Shown here: in pieces, positions 22,879-35,225 of the stretch
How the letters are laid out: each line of letters starts with the position of its first letter
Numbering within the stretch: the first letter of the stretch is position 1
The notes under the pieces: model-generated
Database searches by the model: none
Seen by the model: the letters and a program-made list of their open reading frames with translations, nothing else
What the model was told of the DNA's origin: nothing
Source of the DNA: Chlorokybus atmophyticus
Lineage: Eukaryota > Streptophyta > Chlorokybophyceae > Chlorokybales > Chlorokybaceae
NCBI GenBank assembly: GCA_009103225.1
Contig: RHPI01001202.1
Location: 262,121 to 326,120 of the forward strand
Length of the DNA: 64,000 nt
Direction: 5' to 3'
Program-made: the position numbers and the translations under genes

Positions 22879-25038
22879 ATGGCGTTGTCCGGGACGTTGT
22901 CTGTGGGTGTGCGTCTCGGATCATTGATTGCCTTACCGGCGTCGCCTTCCTCAGCGCATTGGATAACAGCCGCGCGGCATGCAGACTCCAGGAGGCAGTG
23001 GCCTGGAAGGGGAGTCCAGGCCAGGCCGGTCTGGTGTTTACGGCGAGAATTGAGTAGCCTGCATGTATCAAGGCAGCGTCAAAGGCAAGCACGCGTACCT
23101 GTCTGCGCTGTTACAGAGACCGACTCCCAAAAGCCGGTAGGTTGCTGTTGTGCACTGCTGCATACTGCTTGCGCATGCTGACACCAACACACATGCACAC
23201 GGACACAAACATGCACATGCACAGACGTCTTTTTGGTTGTATCTGTGAACTGCTGATCGATTGCGGTACTGGTGTTGTTTGCAGGCTGTGGAGGAGAAGG
23301 CGCCAGCGGATAGCTCGTTGGCTGCTGAAGTGCAGCAGAGCTCTCCCTCGTCTTCCAGCAGCAGCACTGACCGTGAGTTCCTGGAGTGGATCGGCTGGGA
23401 TGTTCCATGGAGCGGGCGCTTTGTTACCTCAGTGATGGTTGCGTGGGGACTCGGGTAAAAAATACGTGTACGCTTCTCAGAGCAAAGCATGCACACTCCG
23501 CTCACTGTTTTTGTTTCGTGTTGTACTGAAGCACCAACCCAAGCTCTGTGTGGTTGGTGCAGTGTGCATACGTATATACGCGTGTGCGCGTGTATGTATG
23601 TGTATCAGTGCCCGCATGACTGCGCATGTGTGCGTGTGCGTGTGTGATCAGATCCTGCGTGTTGCAGGTTCATTGCAATTGCCAATGTTGGGGTGCCGCT
23701 ACTGACCTACAACGCTGGGATTGATGTGTTTCGGCTAGACGCCAATGGCAAGGCGCTCTACATTTTGTGTCTTCAAGGGTAAGCTAGCTTGAATCACAGT
23801 GACGATTGACTCGTAATTGACAGCATTGGACCCCACAAGTGGTGCTACTCAAACAAAGTCAAATTTGCCAGTGTGCAGACTGCATTCGGCCTCGCTTTCA
23901 TCAACCGCTCCGTTTCAAAGTTCCAACCCCTTTCCAAAGACTTCTTCAACTTTGGTGAGTGACCATTGACAGCCTACCTGTCCAACAGCTCAATATTGAC
24001 TATGTTGATGGTACAATCAGATTGGCAAAACCCATGGAGTGGCAGAGACGGCTGGGCCTGGTGGGGCGGCGTGGGTTACCTCATGACTTTTCCAGTGGTG
24101 GCGCTCGTGTCTGCCGCCACCTTCGCCACGGGTTTAGACCAACGGGTACGAAAGAGTGTTTACTCCTGCACTGTGTCAAGCTGCAACGCACTGTTGGTTT
24201 CCAATCATTTTGTATTGCTGCAGACGCAAGGAGGAACAATAGACGCTTTCATGCCGCTGATCGGCAGCAATATCGGGAGGTGGGTGCTTGCAGCACACAA
24301 AGCTAAGCTGATTGGCGTGCACTGTGTATGTGAGCCACGCTGGTAGTTCACAACTGACACTGCTATGTTTGGCAACCCAGCACACTGTCGTTGCTGACTG
24401 TTTCCTCGGTGTTTGCGCCAATCCTTGAAGAAACCGTCTTTCGCGGGTTCCTCCTGACTTCTCTCACCAAGTGGTAAGAGACTCAGTCCTTTCAAGTGTC
24501 TGTTGTATGTGCGTATATGATAACAGCTCTAGCAGTTTTGTGGCAATGTCAAGTTCATATATTGATCTTGCTGTTTGCAGGATGCCTGTTTATGGAGCTG
24601 TCTTGATTAGCTCTGCCCTGTTTGCAATGGCGCATTCTGCACCAAACGACTTCTTTCAGTTGACTGCTCTGGGTATGTGCCTATGCCACTCCCTTCACAT
24701 GTGTGACATCCGCCCTGTATCATGCTCATCACCTGCCGAGTTGCCCAATGTGTATCGTACAATGCATCAGCAACTTGGCTGAATCATGTGGCCGTGCAAT
24801 AGGCTGCGTGTTGGGCTTTAGTTATGCGCGAACACGCCGGCTGCAGACGCCCATGATTATACACGCCTTGTGGAACAGCGGCGTTCTGCTGTTTATACTG
24901 GTGCTGAAGGTACGATTAGCTTAACCGACAAGCCTGAACAGCTGTATATTGCACTTTATGTTGTCTCATATGAGCCCCGTTTTTGTGTCGACTTGATCGT
25001 TGCAGTCTGCTGGCGTCGACGTCAAACAATTCATGTGA
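22879..25038 (+). CDS. CPBP (CAAX-protease-like) intramembrane metalloprotease
   Basis: Ten plus-strand exons join in phase: 22879-23136, 23285-23454, 23668-23778, 23824-23954, 24021-24145, 24224-24279, 24381-24473, 24581-24672, 24803-24909 and 25006-25038 (TGA). The N-terminus is long, rich in Arg, Ser and Gln, and looks like a plastid transit peptide, followed by a Ser/Glu-rich linker. The C-terminal half holds the CPBP/Abi signature: the EExxxR motif in PILEETVFRGFLL, the Phe/His motif in ALFAMAHSAPNDFFQL, and the last motif in TPMIIHALWNSGVLLF. Several membrane helices can be seen around these. Family members are membrane-embedded proteases or protein-stability factors; plant homologues are in thylakoid or envelope membranes. 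Substrate unknown. Confidence 0.9.
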
Positions 25039-26328
25039 TGTGGTGGGATCAAGTTGGCAACAATCAAACAAGACGTTGGCAGTAACAGCAGGACCAGTTG
25101 GCAAAACGATACATTGCTGCGCAGGCTGTAGATGGGTAACCCTGTTGTCCCATGCCTCAGCTTGTAAACCACCAGTGAAATTCGTTAACAAGCCGCTTGC
25201 GCACTGGCCTTGCTAACATGGGCCTTGTAGTTAGGTACAGTAGGTAGCGTGCTAGTTTGGTTGAGTTGTCGCTGCAACGGTAGTGTGGTGTTGTTACGGT
25301 GTGCAGTTTGTTGTCATCAAGCAAGCCAGCATTATCGCACATGGTACCACCAATGTGAACACTAAGTCTTTGGCACCAACATTCTTTTGGGTCAGTGTAC
25401 ACAAGTGGCAAGGAGCCGAGAGTTGTAGGATAATTACACAAGCCTGCCTTGCACCGGCATAGCAGGCTTACGAGGCTTACCACTTTAAGGCTGCGTGTAC
25501 TGTGGTCAGCTCTTTGACATCGCAGCACAGACCATATGTACATACAGTAGCGATTTACTCCATGCTGTGGCCAGCGGAACCTGCACCAGCATCACCTGTG
25601 CATGTTGGTGTGCAAGCCGCGGGGCTTATGCTTGCCACTTATGCATTCATTCACATTCACATAGGCTACTGGGAGTTGTGATAGCAGTAGTAGGTAAAGC
25701 TGTACCCCCCAGCCTAGATTGTTTGCTACTGTCTATGCATAGGCTTTCCAACAGCAACAAGCACACGGCAAGCCAGGCCAAACAACAGCAGCCAGCACAT
25801 CTGCCAGAACAGCATAGTTACAAGGGTAAGGGCATCAGGTAGCTATGTGCACTATCTACATCCTTGGGTGAGCGGAGGGGAGTGGCGGGGCATCAGCAGC
25901 AAGGCAGGAGAGGGGGTCAACAGTTGCAAGGGTACAAGGCAAGTCAGACCTGTGCAATAGGCGGTAGGGGAAGGACGAAGGCTTGGCAGGTCGAGGGCAA
26001 GACAAGGGATAGAGCGTAGCAGCAAGCGCAGGCAGGTGCATGTGTGATGTGATGACAGAGGTCTGTTGCATGTACATATCATACCTTATATGTGCACAGG
26101 TGTTTGACACCGCAGTGACGTCGCTGTACTTGCCATGCACTGCACAACGAGTCACTCGAGAATTCCGCACACTCTGTATAGTCTGCAGCACAGTATCATA
26201 ACACACCAAGGCTACGCAGTCTACTTATCAGGCATGTACAACGGACAAACTCAACCCCATCATAGTTGCCAACAACGGCATGCGTCGTAATCAATGCAAA
26301 CGGTCCATCACTTACAATTACTGACAGT
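25039..26328. other. Gene-free stretch between convergent genes
   Basis: About 1.3 kb downstream of both the protease (plus) and the FAD oxidoreductase (minus). Short open frames on both strands show no exon-like joins. It includes a purine-rich tract near 25865-25925. Confidence 0.45.
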
Positions 26329-26984
26329 CTACACTGCAGATGCAACAAGACGCGTTATCCTGAATGGTGTCAAGTCTGTACTGCAGGTTCGGCCCATCGC
26401 CAAATCTGCTAAAATCTCCCCGACCAAAGGGCCGAACTTGAACCCATGACCAGAAAACCCGCCACCAATCACCAAAGTATTGTCCCATCCCGGCACGTAG
26501 TCCAAAATGAAGTCCTGGCCAGTTACGCACACAATGTGTGAGCGATATGCGGGCAGACAAGTGCGCGTGTGTGTGGGTAGCTGAGTGCGTGCGTGTGTGC
26601 ACGTGTTGGTGCACGTATGTGTTTGTCACGCTGTTGGCCCAACATGGTCAATGCACAACCCCACTCTGACCTCATCTGGCGTGTTGGTGTACATGCAAGC
26701 CTCTGCCACAGCCGGCGTGTCCGACACGCCCTTGAGAAACTGCCTAATAAAGGGTGCCACAAACTCCTGCACAAGTACGGTAACAGAGTTGATGCACAGT
26801 ATGTCACGCACAGCAACATCATGCTGTCCCCCTCTCCTCACCTGCAGCTCCTTGCTGTCGGGTTGCAACGTACGTGTGGCGGGATCGCACGGCTGCCCGC
26901 GATGCGAAGACACCTGCAGTGCACCACACGAGGTTAAACATCGCCATGCGTGTTCAGCTGCACAAAAGCACACACGCGCGTGAG

Positions 26985-27030
<46 letters not shown>

Positions 27031-28852
27031 CGCGTGCGCGCGCGCATCTACACCTTCAGTAAGCCGGGGTACTCTCTTATAGGCAGGCCGTACACGCCGA
27101 TAGACTCGTCCGAGTAGTTTATGAAGAGCGGAAACCTGTCGGCGGAGAAGTCTTCGGGGTCATCGCATTGCCAGTAACCTACCTGAGGGGACCCAACGCA
27201 ATATGCATGAAGAAACAGGTACAGAAAAGTACGCACCACAACACAACAATATGGCAACATATTTCACACCAACAGCCGGCACAGTGTGTTACCCTATTGC
27301 GACTGTGTGCTGGGCAAACCGACCGTTGTGTGCAAAGGCTGCGTGGGCACCTCCATCCCGGCAACACTCCGTAGCAACTGTTGACACCAAGCACCTGCGG
27401 CTTTAAGTCAACATTACCCACAACACGCCTAATGGGACATGTGTGACAGTACCCACAACAATTGCTTGCACGAACGCACCCGCCGTCACCACGCAGCGGT
27501 CTGCTTGAATGCTGCCGCCGCCCTTGATGTGGATAAAGAGCCCAGCGCCATCTTCGCCCTTCTCAATGCCTGCAACCTTGATATAACACAAACAACTTGC
27601 ATAAGCGGTAAACACATGCCCATGCACGCACGCGCACGTGCATGCACACACGCACCCGCATGCACATGTGCTCGCATGTTGCACCGCCGTACACACGTAC
27701 CTCAACGCCATCCCTGAGAGTGGCGCCGTGCTTCTCTGCCAGTCTCAAGAACGTCGCCACGCTCTTCGTTGCGTCAATCATGCCTGTTGACGTGTTGTCA
27801 AGTACGTGTACGACATTCACACGTATCATTTGGCAATGCTCCCATTGTTGTATGCAATTGCAAGCACCCAACCTGCGTCTTTGTTGTAAACGGCCACGTA
27901 GTCATCAGGCAGTGTCAGGCGCGGCCAGCGCTCTGCGACCTGCAAACTGAAAGGGTTGGTTTGTTGACACAGTGTGCATGTGCTAATGCACGTTCACATG
28001 TCCGTGCCTGTGTACCTGTTTCATGTGCAACTTGATTGGTGTGCATACCAGCAAAGGTTGCGTTGCATGCACGACATATTATCCGTGCGTGCAAGTGTGC
28101 GCGTGCTGGCGCATGTTCGTGTGCATGCGTGCGCGTGAGAGTATGCGCATATGTGGCGTGCGTATATGTGCGTGTGCATACGTATGGGCATGTGGGCCTG
28201 TGCATGTGTGCATGTCAAGGAAGTAATGCCAACCCCTGCTTTTACCCCATTCCCAAACTTCCCTCTCACCTCGGTGGGTGTGAGCACTGCATGTTCGACG
28301 CCAAACTCCTCGCAGGCCCGCACCAGGTCGTCGAGCGCGCTTTTTCCATGCGATGCACGTCGTGCAAAGTCGAGGCCGCCCGTGCGCGTGACGAGTCGCG
28401 TGCCAGCTTCGCGCTCTGCTTGAGACCAGCTGGCGTATGCACTTCGCATCATCAACTGCGCACAGGTGCATATGAACACACACATAGCAACGACTTTGGA
28501 GTGAATGAGTGGAGGGGCAACCAACATCCACAGTCTGCACGTGACCAGACACACAAACAGTTGTGTTCTTGCCATTCAGACACGCGCACAGGCAAATGCA
28601 CAACCACACGCGTGCGCACGCATGCACGCACATTGAAAAAAGAAAAAGAACAAGTGCATATGGACTTTGACCTAGCATGCAGGCAAGAAGCATACAGCCG
28701 GACTGGACTTGTAGGCCTGTACCGTGTAGTGGCGCTGCTTGTAGGTCGACCTGATGATTCTGCTGGACCCATGCGAGCTGCCCCGCCTGTGCAGCCAGTC
28801 GAATTGCTCCAGCAACACCACCCCAACACCCCTGTTGCCATCATTGTCCTCG

Positions 28853-28887
<35 letters not shown>

Positions 28888-29109
28888 GCTGCTGTTGCTG
28901 GTGCTGGTGCTGGTGGTGTGGGCATTGTGGTTGTTACGGGCATTCTACCTTTTGTGGTGGAGGACTGACCTCTTGGCGAGGTGGTATGCGGTGCAGGCGC
29001 CCATAATACCACCGCCGATTACCACACAGTCGACACGGCCTTGCTCCTGGCTGATGACGGCGGCATGGGCGTCGCCATCGCCGCGCATGCCGCCACCATG
29101 CGCAGCCAT
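26329..29109 (-). CDS. FAD-dependent oxidoreductase, sarcosine oxidase-like (DAO family)
   Basis: Eleven minus-strand exons: 29109-28970, 28831-28723, 28455-28270, 27939-27873, 27783-27701, 27576-27466 (or -27472), 27377-27324, 27182-27054, 26913-26842, 26766-26671 and 26514-26329 (TAG). All junctions keep phase. Exon 1 begins at ATG 29109 and gives the FAD-binding [18 protein letters not shown], continuing with [20 protein letters not shown]. Middle exons give VVTAGAF and [10 protein letters not shown]. The last exon gives [20 protein letters not shown], the C-terminal signature of monomeric sarcosine oxidase / MTOX-type enzymes, which oxidise N-methyl amines or imino acids with release of hydrogen peroxide. 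The protein ends in SAV, so there is no classical peroxisomal SKL tail. The exon 6 donor may be GC rather than GT. Confidence 0.9.
26989..27029. repeat. (CA)n microsatellite in an intron
   Basis: About 20 CA units followed by a CG-rich tail, inside an intron of the FAD oxidoreductase gene. Confidence 0.95.
28850..28892. repeat. (GTT)n microsatellite in an intron
   Basis: Run of GTT triplets merging into GCT/GGT triplets, within intron 1 of the FAD oxidoreductase gene. On the coding (minus) strand it reads AAC repeats. Confidence 0.9.
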
Positions 29110-29167
29110 GTCACAAACAAGTCATACATACACTGGCAAAGTTGTTATCAGCTCGGAGTAATAAACA
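29110..29167. promoter_or_regulatory. Upstream region of FAD oxidoreductase
   Basis: Only about 60 bases lie between the FAD enzyme start and the left inverted repeat of a possible transposable element, so the promoter may reach into that element. Confidence 0.3.
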
Positions 29168-30846
29168 GTACTAAGTTAGGGTAAATCGCCCTAACTTCGT
29201 AGATGACCCTAAGTTCTTGAACGTCACTAGGGGGCGCTATACATGGTCATATCCAGTTTCATCGAGCAGTGCAGACTTTTGTCCCCAGACGGGTTGCCAT
29301 CGCTATAAGCCACATCTTAAGTTTGATTGGCTTGAACGTTAGGGGACTTAGACTCTAGGTCTTAGAGCTCATCAAGAGCACCCTAACAATCAAGAAACCG
29401 CCTTGATTGACTATGTATTGCGCTCGTGGTAATTCATAACTAGTGGTGCGGCCGTTTGGTCGGGCCGGCCGGCATTCAAGGTCACCTACATCACACATCC
29501 CGCGAAGGGCCAGCACACTTGACACCCGCGACTGCCAGGCTGCGCTGCAGTATCGCGCGGCCCGCCTGCTTCTCATTGGCTAGGCTTCGAGTACTCGAGT
29601 TGAACCGTTGGGTCTGCCTACACAAGATACCGTCCAAAGCACATCCAATTACTCAGGAACCTGCCAATAAATGTAAGATTGAGAACAATATGCATACATG
29701 GCCACTTATGGCAGCATGTTTACTATTTTATGTGTAATATAATAATAAAGATGGTGAAGTATAGCGATACATTGATTGATTGTTTATGATACACATATGG
29801 CCGCATATGAATGTATACGGGATAATTTTTAACTTTTACTATAAGTATGTTGGATGAATTGCTTGACACACACATAGGCAACAGCAACCGTCCACATATA
29901 CCCGTATCGCAATAAGTCAGATAACCATTTCGTGTATTATTATTATTGCCTAAAAATGGTTGAAGATGCTGTGTTCAATGAGTGATGCAATGGTACGCGA
30001 TGATGTTACTGAGTACGAGGTCAAAAGCCCAAGCATCTTCCGTTTCCATTGGAACGCGGTTGGGTGCCCCCCAGACACTCAAAGAACCTTTTTACACATC
30101 TCAGTAACTGCCATGTTACACAGCTCGCTATATTGCGATCTACCATTATTTTAACCGATTTCGTATGGGCGTCGGGCTACACTTCAGCCGAAAAAATGCG
30201 CATTTCTACTCACTTAAAACCCTAATTTCTATAAGGCTGTGTTTCATCATTAATTTTACAAACTTTCACCACATAGAGCGAGACCAAAAGCTTATATAAT
30301 GTGCAGCTACGTTCAACAGTTAACTTAGGCTATTTGCCGCGGCAGGCTACATGTAAATAATGTTGTGGTGATTTTCTCTTATAGCGCCCACACCCAGCGC
30401 CATGGGCACCATGGCGGTGTCATCGCTATACTAAGTTTGAGCGGCCAAAAAGTTGGTGACGGTCTTATTATCGATGGGGAAGACCATTGCCGGCTTTACT
30501 GCCAAAAAACACACCATTTCCTACCTTGCAATGGCCGGCAAATAGCTTGAAAAATGGATGTTCTGTTACGAAGTTATGGCGAGCTGCGTTTTGGGGTTTG
30601 ACCTAAAACACCCAACTTTGGCGTGTTGCCGACGATGTTGCCGACGATGTTGCCGACGTTGCTGACGACGTTGCCGACGTTGTCGACGTTGCCGACGCGT
30701 TACTGGTCCATAAATTCCAGACCAAATACCGATGTGTAGATAATACTTTTAGCTACCAAAAAAATATACACATTACCGCCGGAAAGTGACCACAGCTCTT
30801 ACCAAACCTTAAAACCCTAACAACTTTGGGCGATTTACCCTAGTAC
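29168..30846. mobile_element. Possible non-autonomous inverted-repeat element
   Basis: The left end reads GTACTA, five bases, then GGGTAAATCGCCC (29168-29191). The right end, read in reverse complement from 30846, is GTACTA directly followed by GGGTAAATCGCCC. The two ends are thus short imperfect terminal inverted repeats, 1679 bp apart. There is no transposase-like reading frame between them. Base composition is more AT-rich than the genes to the left. A target-site duplication is not clear. It could be a MITE-like derivative of a DNA transposon or two fragments of a dispersed motif. Confidence 0.4.
30625..30698. repeat. GTTGCCGAC minisatellite
   Basis: Repeated gttgccgac units, some with gat or gct inserts, giving 9- and 12-base periods over about 74 bp. 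It lies inside the possible inverted-repeat element. Confidence 0.85.
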
Positions 30847-31771
30847 AACTAATATTGCCGGACCAGTGTTGCAGCACACAAGCCAAGCAGTACTACTGCT
30901 TCTCAGCTTGCTTCTATTTTAAACAACATCCATATTGTCAGCGACAGCGTAATGCACTGCAAGGATGGAACAGCATATACGTTGTCGTGCTCAGCTCAAA
31001 TGAACAACATCAGACAACCATGTTCCCAGCTATGACAGCTGATGGCCAAATTGTATTCAATATGAGTGGTTGTGTGATGTGCGACCTTCCAATTATGATG
31101 ATAGAGTTGCATTGTATTAGTAGCTCCATGCCATGCATGCTTGCGAAGCATGCTCGTAGTTTGCGAATGGGATAATCCGCTCATTATATAGCTATATTCT
31201 CGGTGCTGGCAATTTGAGATTGTACGTGAATTGCCAACATCTTCAATACTACCAATGGTTGCATTCTCAATTTACGTGGCTAATTCTTATGTCGTTATAT
31301 GAAGTAACCGTTTTTAAAAGCCATCGCAACTTCATATTCGAGTTGCGCTATATACACCTAACGTTAAGTGTGCATGACGCGGTCAACTACCCTTCGCGTA
31401 AAGCATGTGCACGTATGAAACAGTTGCTAATGTCATGCTCAACATTTAAGGTTGGTTGTTTCTACTTACGCACAATATATAAGCAATAAGTTGTTCCAAA
31501 CACTCATGCTTTAAAAATTAATCAATGATACACAAAATATTTATGTTTACAAAACCTCGCATGAATGCTGAATACCATGTACAAAAAATTGTGTTAACCT
31601 GTAATGTTCAGGTTGTTTATTTTTATTCGCCCTTTTTCCACAAATTAATCATATATTATAATTGCAATTGAAAGACTTTACACATTGTGATGAGTAAAGA
31701 CTGCATGTCCTGCAAGGCTCATTAAATTAAATAATGTGTACGTGCGTCTGCTCGTTGATCTTGAACGCATA
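30847..31771. other. AT-rich gene-free stretch
   Basis: Nearly 1 kb of AT-rich sequence between the inverted-repeat element and the LTR at 31772. The longest open frame (plus, 30855-31175) has no recognisable motif and no exon partners; it could be a remnant of the repeat to the right. Confidence 0.45.
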
Positions 31772-32325
31772 TGTAACGGAGCAATAAAAAGCGGGGTATT
31801 ATTGATATCTAACTGACACATCTTGTATGAATGAGTATACTGAATACTAATTTATATCTCTTTTCTATGGTTCCTTGCTTATCAAATCTGCTAATACTTT
31901 ATTATAGCTTTAATAAGTCCCAATGGGTGTAAGACCCCCTATCAAGCCTATTTGGTGTCACATTTCATATATGCAATCAGTATAGTCAGACATTAGGTTA
32001 GGTACCTCACCAGTAGGTACTTTATCAATAGGTACCTTATCTTTGGGGACCTTATTCCTAATATCTTAGCTTTAATTGGCTCACATGAGATCTTTAATGG
32101 CAATCTATCCGTAGGGATGATATCTACTCGTGAGTTTAATATCAAGAGATTTTAGTGTGATATGCGCTTGATATGAAAGGCCCCATCAACTGATGGGATC
32201 TCAATCAGTTATCTACCCCTTGTAGCGCCATGCTGCCGGCGGTGTGATGACGGCTTGTCTCTGGCGGTGCGGGTGTTGGGGTAGAGGATTGAAGGGTGAC
32301 GACGGCGATGCCGGCATCTGTTACA
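31772..32325 (+). mobile_element. LTR of a dispersed retroelement, copy A
   Basis: A 554-bp stretch beginning TGTAAC and ending GTTACA, the TG...CA pattern of long terminal repeats with 6-bp inverted ends. It aligns over its whole length, with many substitutions and small indels, to 63011-63538. Shared blocks include caatgggtgta, the repeated aggtaccttat motif and gtgttggggtagaggatt. No primer binding site follows this copy, and the five bases on each side (gcata / tcgta) do not match. It is probably a solo LTR or a degraded end. Confidence 0.65.
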
Positions 32326-32377
32326 TCGTACATAAGCGTTCTTTGAGATACAGCCTTAAAAACAAAGAGGATCTCCT
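32326..32377. other. Spacer right of LTR copy A
   Basis: Short spacer with no primer binding site, running into the minisatellite. Confidence 0.4.
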
Positions 32378-32831
32378 TCATGTGTCCAGAGGCATGGTGA
32401 TGTAAAGGCATTGAGAGCATATCCTCCCCCCTCCCCCCTCCCTCCAATTAAGTGTAAAAACGATTACCGTATTTGGTGTACACGCGAATGAGAGGGGGGC
32501 GCGTAAGGGAGCTGTAGCACATGTGTCTTGACGCATTGTGATGTAAACATATTCAGAGTGTTATCCCCNNNNNNNNNNNNNNNNNNNNNNNNNNNNNNNN
32601 NNNNNNNNNNNNNNNNNNNNNNNNNNNNNNNNNNNNNNNNNNNNNNNNNNNNNNNNNNNNNNNNNNNNNNNNNNNNNNNNNNNNNNNNNNNNNNNNNNNN
32701 NNNNNNNNNNNNNNNNNNNNNNNNNNNNNNNNNNNNNNNCCCCTCCCCCCTCCCTCCATGCAGGTGAAAAGCGATTACAGTATTTAGTGTACACGTGAAT
32801 GAGAGGGGGGCGCGGAAGGGAGCTGTAGCAC
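32378..32831. repeat. ~141-bp minisatellite containing a 171-N gap
   Basis: The unit begins catgtgtc and ends with gggagctgtagca. One full unit lies at 32378-32518, another begins at 32519, and the end of a further unit follows the Ns at 32740-32831. Each unit contains a C-rich tract (CCCTCCCCCCTCCCTCC). The Ns (32569-32739) therefore mark unresolved repeat units and not a missing gene. Confidence 0.8.
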
Positions 32832-33226
32832 GGATTATAAGAGACGCTTTCAAGTTCAAGTCAACGGAGCTTGATTATCAATTATGTCAATGCGGTAACA
32901 TTTGTAAGAACTTGTTATGACAAAGCGACGGTTATCAACTATTCTTAATCAAGGCAGGGTGATTGATTCAACTTACGCAAGAAAGCTTTGATTGGATTTT
33001 TCAATGACTTAAGCTGACTTTCATTAATAAGTGTAATAGGATAAAGTAGTATCAACACTGATACCCAAACACCACAAGCTCGCTTAACTTGTGATTATCC
33101 ATGTAGAGTCTTCCTTGTACCTGAGGTAGGGATGGGACTCAATCACCTTTCAGCAAATGCGTATATCTCGGCATGATGACAAGTTGACGCCACAGCAATA
33201 TCGAGTTCGCTATGGAGCAGCAAATA
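32832..33226. other. Short unique stretch before the gypsy element
   Basis: About 400 AT-rich bases with no exon-like frame. Confidence 0.4.
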
Positions 33227-34902
33227 TGTCACAACTATCACTTGAATGTGATGTCAACTACTCGGTGCCAGTCAGTGCACGAATGCACACCGCAGCTCCG
33301 TCGCTTGTGTGCCAGGGACCACGGGGACGTAGAGTCCACTCGCAGCACACAACCAGCACAGCCGCCACGGACGGTATGCAAGTGGCATGCACACTCATGC
33401 GTGAGCATGCAGTGTGCCCCTGGGAGAAGACTGCAGCCACACATGCTCATAGGTGCAAGGCTATTGTGCACGCACACATGCCATGCACACCCTCAACATA
33501 CAGAAGGCATACACATACACATACACCAACAGTGTATAAGGCTACAGCATGCACATACGCATGCATGCACACTTACAAGTGTGTAAGGCTACTGCATGCA
33601 CATGCACTTGCATACATGCAAAGCAATACACAAGGCAGAACCAGCTAGGCAGGGGTTGTCCACAACAACAGGTAGAGGGAGGCGCCTCTTCTTAAGTGTC
33701 GGCGTCAACTACAGGATAAACACCCCAAGCCCTAAGTAGAACACCCAGAAACGCCCCCACATAGGAGGGTCAGGAAGGCCCCTTGAACAGCTAAGCCAAG
33801 CACCCCATACACACAGCAAATAAGCCCCAAGCTGAGTCCCAACTGTACTCCCAACACCATGCTGGCCTAGCCTGTTATACTCCTCCCTATTGCCCTCCCA
33901 CTTGGCCACAGGTGAGCTGAAAAGCCATCAACGCCTTTTCGCCCACGCTGTGCTGACTCATCAGATTCTCTTTGCTATACAGGTACTGAAGAGGTACTAG
34001 CATGTGTTACACCATGTTGGCATACGCCACTGGGGTGTGACACATGTCACTTCAACCATGCTTTGTGTCAGCTCCAAGTTACATGACTAACTGCGTGACT
34101 AATTACTAACGGCGCACAGTTCTGTTCTGTGCTGATGGCTACTACACTTAGCAAAAAGCCTGCAGCCGTGCAGTCTCTGCTCACAGCTGAGAGGGTCTTA
34201 CCACGCAGCATATAGACCTAGTCTTGCGCCATGGCCACCCTGGCGGCAGCATTGCACCAGCACAGCATCCCCGCCATCACCACTCCCCTTCTCTCGCCTT
34301 GCTGCTATTGTTGTGCTTTGTACTGCGCACCTACCAAACCACCGGCCTAACCTTCGGCCATGTGCGCACAGGGCTGCTGCCTTGCTTGTCTTGAGCGTTT
34401 GCCCCTCCCCTGCCCTGCCTTGCTGCTATCCACCCCGCTCCCTCGCCTCACACGCACTTAAACAGTGCACATAGCAAAGCCCTTGCCCGTGTAATTGAAG
34501 TGCCCTGGTGTCACACCACGGTGTTGGTGAGATTGGTGTTGCTGGCGTGCATGCTGAGTGCAGCCTGGTCTTGAATGCTTGTAAAGCCTATGCTTTTCAA
34601 TAACTACCGTATCACACACAATTCACTGATGTGACACATGTCTCATCAACCTCACATGTCTCATCAGAAACCAGCTGATGGCATATACACTCACCAATTC
34701 AGTGCAAGCTGTTTATTAGTGCCTTGTACAATTCATCTTTCCCATTGGGCAAGATGAGTTGGCAAGGCTCATGAGCACAAGGACTGACTATATGAGAAAA
34801 CCACATAGGTATTGCACACATCTAAGCAGTTGAACTCTCATATAATCATGATGTCAACATAGCAGCCAGCGAGGGAGCATGCCTTGCCTATTAGGCATGA
34901 CA
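33227..34902 (-). repeat. 3' LTR of the gypsy element (1676 bp)
   Basis: On the minus strand it starts TGTCATGCC right after the polypurine tract and ends GTGACA. It matches the other LTR well at both ends. About 34064-34600 has no counterpart there, so this LTR is some 560 bases longer. The inner part has a CA-rich tract near 33520-33620. Confidence 0.85.
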
Positions 34903-35225
34903 TTCCTCCCCACTTGCTTTGCGACGTCCCGTTGCAATAGGTTGGGTCATGACCCGCACAGCGCCTGCCAGACTAGGATGGCCAATCTTGCTGAAGCCTC
35001 CGTCTTCCACGCATGAGAATTTGCAAGTCACGGGAGTAACTAACCATCTTACAATGAGCTATAGTTGATGGTAGTCACAGAAGAGTTCACCTATCAACAT
35101 GTGCACATGTTTGACAGTATTGTGCAGAGCACTGTGTGTTGCTCCTTGAAGTGGCCCCTGTGGCTTTTAGTTCACTCTCAGACTCGGCTATCGTTCGCAC
35201 AGTTGGACATGTTAGCCTCAGGCTC

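Noticed and set aside
28036-28968. 310-codon plus-strand frame over the FAD oxidoreductase
   Set aside because: Antisense to well-supported exons; contains translated (GTT)n as poly-Val and runs through introns.
29439-29473. ACTAGT / GCGGCCG / GGCCGGCC run that resembles a cloning polylinker
   Set aside because: Order and spacing do not match a vector I know, and both sides are continuous AT-rich algal-like DNA; probably chance.
33480-33640. Regular CATGCACA-type repeats, possible CRISPR array
   Set aside because: Direct runs of CA/TG-rich motif inside an LTR without constant spacers; also a eukaryotic genome.
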